Source of the DNA: JAYUKV01 sp043764135
GTDB taxonomy: Bacteria > Patescibacteriota > JACMRA01
Direction: 5' to 3'
NCBI GenBank assembly: GCA_043764135.1
Contig: JAYUKV010000025.1
Location: 1-19,310, forward strand
DNA length: 19,310 nucleotides
The notes under the pieces are model-generated. The model was not told where the DNA came from and searched no databases. It saw only the letters and a list, made by a program, of their open reading frames with translations. This document shows, in pieces, positions 15,675 through 19,310 of this stretch (within the stretch, counting starts at the first letter, position 1; every line of letters starts with the position of its first letter). The translations under genes and the position numbers were made by a program.

Positions 15675-15705
15675 AAAAATTGCTATTACAGCATTTTTTT
15701 TATAC
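15669..15705. terminator. Bidirectional terminator between the GT2 operon and the CrtI-like gene
   Basis: A long stem (15669-15684 with 15690-15705) has one T-T mismatch and a 5-nt loop. It carries runs of As and Ts on both arms and overlaps both stop codons. Confidence 0.75.
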
Positions 15706-17199
15706 AGATTTTACTTGTTCATCAACAAGCCACGTTGCTAATGATTTTGCTCTTACTAATGATAATAATCCGTTTCCACCAGGGTAATTAGAATTAGTAC
15801 CGTAAAATAAATTGGTTAATTTTTTATTATTAGTTAGTAATAAAGTTGCAGGGTCCTTAAGGTAATGTCTAATTCCGTAAGGGCTTTTTTTGGCATATAA
15901 AAATTGACTTTTAAGATCTTCAGGGTCAAATTTTACATATTGAGCAATATAATCTGATAAGTTAAGTTTTGTTAGCAAGCTGATTCGTCTAATACAGTCT
16001 AGTAATAATTTATCATTATCTTCTTTTGACATAATAGAATTAGGTTGTTGATATGATAAAATCTTCATTGTAGGCAAATTAAATTCATCAGTAGCTGTTG
16101 TAGTAAAGTATAGAGAAGAATCAAATGCTATTTTATCTCCTACAACTGGTTTGCCTGGAATAAAGCAATGATTTTGAAGGTTAGGTATATCTTCTTTAAG
16201 TCCAATTAAGAAAGTAGAATAAGAAGGTGTAAATTCTTGTCTTGTCCAAAACTTAGAATCATAATTTAGATAAGCAGGGTCTTTTATTATGCTTTGTTCA
16301 AAGAATTCATAATCACCAGTATAAATCATGGAATCACAAGTAAGTATATTTTCTTGAAATGGTATCTCAAATTTATTCTCAGCATTAAGAGATATTTGAT
16401 TCAAGAGATTACCTGTATCTTTAATTTTTGCTGAGACGATCTTGTTATTTTCTATTTGGACTGACTCAATTTCTTGGCCAAACCAAAATCTAGTACCCAA
16501 CTTAGAGCTAATAAAGTAAAGTTTTTCGGCTATTTCTGTAAAACCATTTTCAGGTTTGTACAGTGGTTTTTGGATGATATCCATTAACATAAATACATAA
16601 TATGCAGGTAATCTACTCGCTTCATCCCCAAAGAATAGTCCAAATGAATTTAAGAAAGACAGGGTATTAGGATTGTGAAAATATCGTTTTAGTATATCTT
16701 CTAATGATCCTTGGATATTATTTTTGAGAAGGAATTTTTCTAATTTATAACTATCATGAACATTCAAAAATTCATTGTTAAAACTATCCACCAATGGTAC
16801 AATTTCTTTAAAAAATTGATTAAATCCAGATAAATCCCCTTCTAAATGTTTTATAACTCTTGAGAATTGCTCAACATCATCATCTAGACTAATTATATTA
16901 TAAGGCTCTATAGCAGGGTTAAGTTCCAAAAAAGTCTTAAACTTATTCTTTATTAGCGTGAACTTAAGATGTTGATTAATATCCTCACCTATTTCACTGA
17001 AGAAAGTCAATAACCAAGAATGTGGAAAATAAAACTCCAATCCTGAGTTAAACAAATATTTCTTTTCAATTTTAGATGCAAAAATCCCACCAGGCCAGGT
17101 ATTCTTTTCTACAACGGTTACATCGTAACCTCTTTTTCTCAGTAATATGGATAAGCAGATACCAGTAAGACCAGCACCAACAATCGTGACTTTTGACAT
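15700..17199 (-). CDS. CrtI-type FAD-dependent phytoene desaturase-like oxidoreductase
   Basis: The 499-residue flavoprotein opens with the dinucleotide-binding fold VTIVGAGLTGICLSILLRKRGYDV (in part, 4-27), followed by a VVEKN acidic strand end and PGG. It closes with GTNSNYPGGNGLLSLVRAKSLA (in part), the FAD-binding C-terminal motif of phytoene desaturases and related retinol/carotenoid and amine oxidases. Length fits the family. It could act on a carotenoid, a protoporphyrinogen-like compound or another polyunsaturated substrate. No phytoene synthase (crtB) or other isoprenoid gene is in the window, so the carotenoid role is not supported by context. It is monocistronic, convergent with the GT2 operon, and has no SD. 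Confidence 0.85.
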   Translation of the reverse strand: MSKVTIVGAGLTGICLSILLRKRGYDVTVVEKNTWPGGIFASKIEKKYLFNSGLEFYFPHSWLLTFFSEIGEDINQHLKFTLIKNKFKTFLELNPAIEPYNIISLDDDVEQFSRVIKHLEGDLSGFNQFFKEIVPLVDSFNNEFLNVHDSYKLEKFLLKNNIQGSLEDILKRYFHNPNTLSFLNSFGLFFGDEASRLPAYYVFMLMDIIQKPLYKPENGFTEIAEKLYFISSKLGTRFWFGQEIESVQIENNKIVSAKIKDTGNLLNQISLNAENKFEIPFQENILTCDSMIYTGDYEFFEQSIIKDPAYLNYDSKFWTRQEFTPSYSTFLIGLKEDIPNLQNHCFIPGKPVVGDKIAFDSSLYFTTTATDEFNLPTMKILSYQQPNSIMSKEDNDKLLLDCIRRISLLTKLNLSDYIAQYVKFDPEDLKSQFLYAKKSPYGIRHYLKDPATLLLTNNKKLTNLFYGTNSNYPGGNGLLSLVRAKSLATWLVDEQVKSV

Positions 17200-17531
17200 A
17201 TTGATTTAATTGATAAGAGTTTGGTTAAATTTATGAATTTTAGCAAGTATCAGGAAATAAGTTATTCTAAACCTGGTGAAACCTCTGATTATGAATTGAT
17301 TTTAATTTAAACTCAGGTAGCTTCAATTCTTTTTGTCTAATCTTAATCAAGTCTTGTTTTTGCTACATTATCATTACATACATAAATGAATACTTTTGAC
17401 CTTTTAGTCACTTGAAAAGTCTTCGCTAATTTTCTGTTAATAATTAAATGAAATGCCTTTTTCTTCTTTTTACTTGATATTTTTCATTAAATAATTCAAC
17501 TTAAATTGCTTTTAAAATAGATAAAAAGCTG
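17200..17531. other. Intergenic region with one possible micro-ORF
   Basis: This spacer lies between divergent genes. It contains a 25-codon frame at 17233-17310 (plus strand, MNFSKYQEISYSKPGETSDY...) whose composition looks protein-like but which lacks an SD. It may be a relic of a larger gene. Otherwise I see only AT-rich DNA and an imperfect inverted repeat around 17390-17420. Confidence 0.35.
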
Positions 17532-17560
17532 TTGACATAGCTTGTTTTTTGTGGTAAAAT
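17532..17560 (+). promoter_or_regulatory. Strong promoter of the three-gene operon
   Basis: A perfect TTGACA (17532-17537), 17 nt, then TAAAAT (17555-17560), one base from consensus. Transcription would start near 17567, which rules out the TTG at 17565 as a start codon and supports the ATG at 17592. Confidence 0.8.
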
Positions 17561-17591
17561 AAAATTGTTAAATTTATGGAGTATAAATCCG

Positions 17592-18281
17592 ATGTCTACA
17601 TTTTTTAAGAGTTTGATTGTTTTAATCTTAGGATTTAGTTTAGGTAAAATAGTACCAAACGTTTCTTTTGCAGATGCAAACAAACAGACCAATTCCCAGT
17701 TTTATGAGGATAAAAATTTTCAGTTCTGGAACACAATTTACGGTTTAATTGGAAATTCTGTAACCATTATCACAGGCTGTGCATTCTTATATGGTTGGTA
17801 CTTAACTGCTAATAAAGGACAAGTTTCTTTTTGGTTGATTAAGAGCTTATTAGCTGATAATAATTGCCTTCTTTTTTCTGACACTAGAACTTCATCTTGC
17901 TTACAACAAAATTCACAAATTGATCTTCAAGAAATGGAATCAATTTTGTACGAGATAAATGGAATAGCAAAGAAAGCAGGGTTGACAACTGGAATTTTTA
18001 ATAGTGTTTCAACTCACAAACAGTTTTTGCTTGAAGGTGAATTTAATTCTTATCCAATATTGCCTCAAATACTTTCTGCGATAAGAATAAACAACAATCC
18101 CAAAATCAAAACAAATGAGAAAAATTTGATTTTGGAAATTGTACAAACGTGGGATACATATGTTCAAGATAATATATCAGGTGGGCAATTGTTTGCAATT
18201 CAAAAAGCTATCACATTGAATTTGTTGCAAGGAAAAATTGGAAATGAGGATTTTCAAAAAATTTGGAGTGTCGTCCATTAA
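17592..18281 (+). CDS. Secreted or membrane protein, unknown
   Basis: The 229-residue protein starts at ATG 17592, with GGAG (17578-17581) 10 nt upstream; a longer TTG-started reading is excluded by the promoter. A signal-like segment (about 5-20) leads to VSFADA, a plausible cleavage site near residue 29. A second hydrophobic segment (about 48-72) follows, and a C-terminal domain of about 150 residues. This domain reads as helical, with a short cysteine-containing stretch (NNCLLFSDTRTSSC), and resembles no family I know. It is the first gene of a tight three-gene unit under a strong promoter. Confidence 0.7.
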   Translation: MSTFFKSLIVLILGFSLGKIVPNVSFADANKQTNSQFYEDKNFQFWNTIYGLIGNSVTIITGCAFLYGWYLTANKGQVSFWLIKSLLADNNCLLFSDTRTSSCLQQNSQIDLQEMESILYEINGIAKKAGLTTGIFNSVSTHKQFLLEGEFNSYPILPQILSAIRINNNPKIKTNEKNLILEIVQTWDTYVQDNISGGQLFAIQKAITLNLLQGKIGNEDFQKIWSVVH

Positions 18282-18479
18282 ATGTTTGCACCTGATTTAG
18301 TTAGTAAGTCCCAACCACTTCAACCTTCCACTATTCCAGCTATATTGCCAATTTTAAAATGGTTTGTTATAAAATCAAAAAGAGATTTGTTTGAGATTGA
18401 AGTTTTAAAACTTTCAGTTTCTTCAAGTGTAAACTTTTCTGAAGCTTTGTTCAATGTTTTCTTCAATTTCACCCACTAG
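18282..18479 (+). CDS. Hypothetical 65-residue protein, directly abutting the previous gene
   Basis: The ATG follows the preceding TAA with no gap. The stop TAG overlaps the SD of the next gene. This close packing supports a real gene read by translational coupling, although the only SD-like site (GGAG) lies about 14 nt upstream. The protein has no recognised domain. It has a central hydrophobic patch (IPAILPILKWFVI) and a Ser/Phe-rich end. It could also be a decayed remnant. Confidence 0.4.
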   Translation: MFAPDLVSKSQPLQPSTIPAILPILKWFVIKSKRDLFEIEVLKLSVSSSVNFSEALFNVFFNFTH

Positions 18480-18489
18480 GAGATTTATA

Positions 18490-18708
18490 ATGAACTTAAC
18501 TGAATTTATCAAAAAAGCTTATGGCGAAACCAGTGATACTAAGAAAAAAGAGTTGATGGAAGAGCTTAAAATTTTCTTTGATCCTTCTGATGATAGATAC
18601 TGGAGACTTGTTTGCATGCTCAGACTAGATGAGGAATATGCAAAAAAACACATACAGTCAATTGTTGACGATATGAAACCTGTTACAGGTCACTATAGTG
18701 TAGGTTAA
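18490..18708 (+). CDS. Hypothetical small acidic helical protein
   Basis: The 72-residue protein starts at ATG 18490, with AGGAG (18478-18482) 7 nt upstream; the longer frame back to 18454 ignores this SD. It is charged and helical (KKAYGETSDTKKKELMEEL), with a WRLVCMLRLDEEYAKK segment. It has no membrane part and no family I recognise. It is the last gene of the operon, followed within 20 nt by a clear terminator. The charged, helical, cytosolic nature would suit a partner-binding role for the membrane protein encoded first, but that is a guess. Confidence 0.7.
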   Translation: MNLTEFIKKAYGETSDTKKKELMEELKIFFDPSDDRYWRLVCMLRLDEEYAKKHIQSIVDDMKPVTGHYSVG

Positions 18709-18726
18709 CAAAAATTTATTTAACTC

Positions 18727-18761
18727 AATAACCAGCCCTTAATGGATCTGGTTATTTTTTA
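18727..18761 (+). terminator. Terminator of the three-gene operon
   Basis: A perfect 9-bp stem (18727-18735 with 18748-18756) has a 12-nt loop and is followed by TTTT and more AT. Confidence 0.75.
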
Positions 18762-18765
18762 TAAT

Positions 18766-18890
18766 TAGAACTTACGCAAAATCACAAAAGTCAACAATCA
18801 AAATTGAAAAATAATAATTAACAAAGCCCCTGGAATCCTTTGATTTATGACATTATTTTGTAAGGGCTTTGTTATTTTGTGAAAGTTCTA
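18766..18890. mobile_element. MITE-like element with 17-bp terminal inverted repeats and flanking TA
   Basis: The left end TAGAACTTACGCAAAAT (18766-18782) matches the reverse complement of the right end (18874-18890) at 15 of 17 positions. If the outer TA is taken as a target duplication, the element is 121 bp (18768-18888), the pattern of IS630/Tc1-type non-autonomous elements. Inside is a second perfect 11-bp inverted repeat (18819-18829 with 18864-18874) around a 34-nt loop. It codes for nothing. No second copy is visible in this window, so mobility is inferred. Confidence 0.5.
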
Positions 18891-18987
18891 TCTATACAAA
18901 GAAATTGTTATTTCGACAAAATGCTTAAAGTTCTTACAGCTTGCTATTTCTTGCATTTTAGGTTACCAATTTAATTGGGAAGAAATT

Positions 18988-19176
18988 ATGTTTGTTCATG
19001 AGTATTTTGTATTCTCACTAGATGAGAAAAACATCAAGCTTGGTGGAGGTTTATCCAAGAATCAGATTGGTTCGATAATTTGTGATTGGTTTGATATCCT
19101 TGATATAAATTCAATTGAATTGATTAAATCAAGACTTTATCATACAATTACACCAAAACAACTCTTCAGTTTATAG
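18988..19176 (+). CDS. Hypothetical 62-residue protein
   Basis: The short frame has a GGGAAG stretch 6-7 nt before its ATG. Composition is protein-like, with hydrophobic and charged residues alternating, an acidic centre (CDWFDILDINSIELIKSRL) and no membrane segment. No family is recognised. It lies between the MITE-like element and the terminal palindrome, so it could be a small accessory gene or a remnant. Confidence 0.4.
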   Translation: MFVHEYFVFSLDEKNIKLGGGLSKNQIGSIICDWFDILDINSIELIKSRLYHTITPKQLFSL

Positions 19177-19212
19177 CCTATTCACCTTTTAATTGCACAA
19201 AATAATCGAATA

Positions 19213-19297
19213 AAATTTATCTAGATATTGATTCTGTTATTTATCTCTTTACCCAATGGTAAAAGATAAAGAATAGAAGCGATATATAGATAAATTT
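19213..19297. repeat. 85-bp near-perfect palindrome
   Basis: The left arm (19213-19253) and right arm (19258-19297) pair along almost their full length, with about five mismatches and one single-base bulge, around the loop CAAT. TA occurs on both sides (19211-19212 and 19299-19300), one base off on the right arm. It codes for nothing. It may be a small MITE or REP-like element, or a large hairpin RNA. The window ends 13 nt later. Confidence 0.6.
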
Positions 19298-19310
19298 GTA
19301 GATTAGTTTG

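Noticed and set aside
17565..17591. TTG start nine codons upstream of the 17592 gene
   Set aside because: It lies at or before the predicted transcription start, and the GGAG site serves the ATG at 17592.
1..19310. Reassigned genetic code (TGA as Gly or Trp)
   Set aside because: Long genes are uninterrupted with TGA as stop and end at family-typical lengths, and TGG is used for Trp.

Overview
The window is AT-rich bacterial DNA of mixed gene content. It holds housekeeping-type genes (htpX, a family-5 solute-binding protein, a DUF1761 protein), a surface-polysaccharide synthase operon, umuC, and several single genes of accessory character. There are no rRNA or tRNA genes, no ribosomal proteins and no CRISPR array. 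The standard genetic code fits, because long frames close cleanly with TGA read as stop. TGA nevertheless ends only one of about two dozen genes. The low GC, the many genes without Shine-Dalgarno (SD) sites and the membrane-anchored family-5 binding protein beside htpX would suit a Patescibacteria (CPR)-type genome. That is an inference; no phylogenetic marker is present.

Layout, left to right. The edge carries the last 31 codons of an IS4-like transposase. Next comes a two-gene operon: a PhyH-type Fe(II)/2-oxoglutarate dioxygenase with a TTG start, and a GT-B glycosyltransferase-like protein with an added C-terminal domain that resembles an ADP-ribosyltransferase entry motif. A helical unknown gene (3064-3645) faces a minus-strand gene (3988-3650) that has promoter, SD site and terminator but a TAA at codon 5. 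Then follow an alpha/beta hydrolase, a decayed umuC start (5029-5070), a small membrane protein, intact umuC, a membrane-anchored small protein, a TauE/SafE permease and another tiny membrane protein. At 8544-9659 lies a T4 Rnl1-like RNA ligase split by one in-frame TAA.

The centre is a minus-strand operon: solute-binding protein, htpX, DUF1761. Divergent from it is a plus-strand operon of a small membrane protein, a PgaC-like GT2 synthase and a membrane-anchored, possibly TIM-barrel protein, which looks like a minimal exopolysaccharide synthesis and processing set. It converges on a lone CrtI-type FAD amine oxidase/desaturase. The right end has three small unknown genes under one strong promoter and one terminator, a MITE-like element with 17-bp terminal repeats and flanking TA, a small ORF, and an 85-bp near-perfect palindrome.

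Two gene styles coexist. One has clear SD sites and is often higher in GC (dioxygenase operon, 3988-3650, 6893-7240, RNA ligase, 17592 operon). The other has very low GC and no visible SD, with short or leaderless 5' ends (hydrolase, TauE, htpX operon, GT2 operon, CrtI). The strongest leads are the two intact-looking genes each broken by a single TAA, the dioxygenase/glycosyltransferase/ART-like pair, and the two small palindromic or MITE-like elements at the right end.
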